Positions 5,067-5,136 of a stretch of 5,136 bases of DNA are shown here, one piece after another (position 1 is the first letter of the stretch; each line of letters starts with the position of its first letter). The position numbers and the translations under genes were made by a program. The stretch is from Pseudomonadota bacterium (GTDB lineage: Bacteria > Pseudomonadota > Alphaproteobacteria > Rhizobiales > Methyloligellaceae): positions 1 through 5,136 of the forward strand of contig JADFHH010000171.1 in assembly GCA_022567275.1 (NCBI GenBank), given 5' to 3'. The notes under the pieces were generated by a model. It ran no database searches, was not told where the DNA came from, and was given only the letters and a program-made list of their open reading frames with translations.

Positions 5067-5136
5067 ATTCGATGAAAGGCCCGCGGCATTGGAGCTTTGC
5101 GGAAAAGGTCACAAACCAGCGGAGACGCTCCCGCAT
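5067..5136. other. Upstream region of the catalase gene (cut by window edge)
   Basis: Seventy bases lie upstream of the catalase start. On the minus strand TTGTGA (5113-5108) and CAATGC are 17 nt apart, a poor promoter match. No Shine-Dalgarno site precedes ATG 5066. I found no catalase N-terminal arm in any of the three minus-strand frames here. A plus-strand ATG at 5072 stays open to the edge but has no recognisable content. Confidence 0.4.

Noticed and set aside
4056..5075. Open frame of 339 codons on the plus strand
   Set aside because: It lies entirely antisense to the catalase gene and has no recognisable domain. Long antisense frames are expected opposite GC-rich genes.
5072..5136. 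Plus-strand ATG frame open to the right edge
   Set aside because: Only about 22 codons are visible, without a ribosome site or recognisable motif.

Overview
The window looks like chromosomal DNA of a GC-rich alphaproteobacterium, probably Hyphomicrobiales-like. The reasons are a type A RNase P RNA, a TerB/J-domain DjlA-like protein encoded directly before a zinc amidase and rnpB, heavy G/C use at third codon positions, frequent TTG starts and weak Shine-Dalgarno sites. No species can be named from the sequence alone.

Layout. (1) Positions 1-822, minus strand: the N-terminal 225 codons of a 5-oxoprolinase/hydantoinase A-type ATPase run off the left edge. Just upstream on the same strand is a 32-residue single-pass membrane peptide that is easily missed. 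(2) Positions 823-1160: a divergent intergenic region. It holds a candidate promoter for each direction, two related palindromic repeats with 7-bp stems, and a T9 tract. (3) Positions 1161-2635, plus strand: a DjlA-like membrane co-chaperone (glycine-zipper segment, TerB-like core, C-terminal J domain) overlaps by 3 nt, in a TTGA junction, an AmpD/AmiD-type N-acetylmuramoyl-L-alanine amidase with a C-terminal peptidoglycan-binding domain. (4) Positions 2668-3074, plus strand: rnpB. Its -35 box contains the amidase stop codon and its predicted first transcribed base is the first base of helix P1. A GAAA-capped hairpin lies downstream. (5) Positions 3181-3643, plus strand: a RelB-like/RelE toxin-antitoxin pair. 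The promoter position suggests a leaderless antitoxin mRNA, and the toxin starts at a TTG inside the antitoxin gene. (6) Positions 3687-5066, minus strand: a monofunctional haem catalase converging on the toxin gene. Catalytic residues are intact, but the N-terminal arm is unusually short and unlike the family. The last 70 bases are its upstream region.

How the genes relate. The DjlA-like protein and the amidase are probably translationally coupled and both act at the cell envelope. rnpB has its own promoter. The toxin-antitoxin pair and the catalase sit beside rnpB with no evident functional link to it, so they look like accessory or relocated genes. I see no clearly new system. The most useful observations are the small membrane peptide, the rnpB promoter over the amidase stop codon, the probable leaderless antitoxin mRNA, the paired palindromes and the odd catalase N-terminus.
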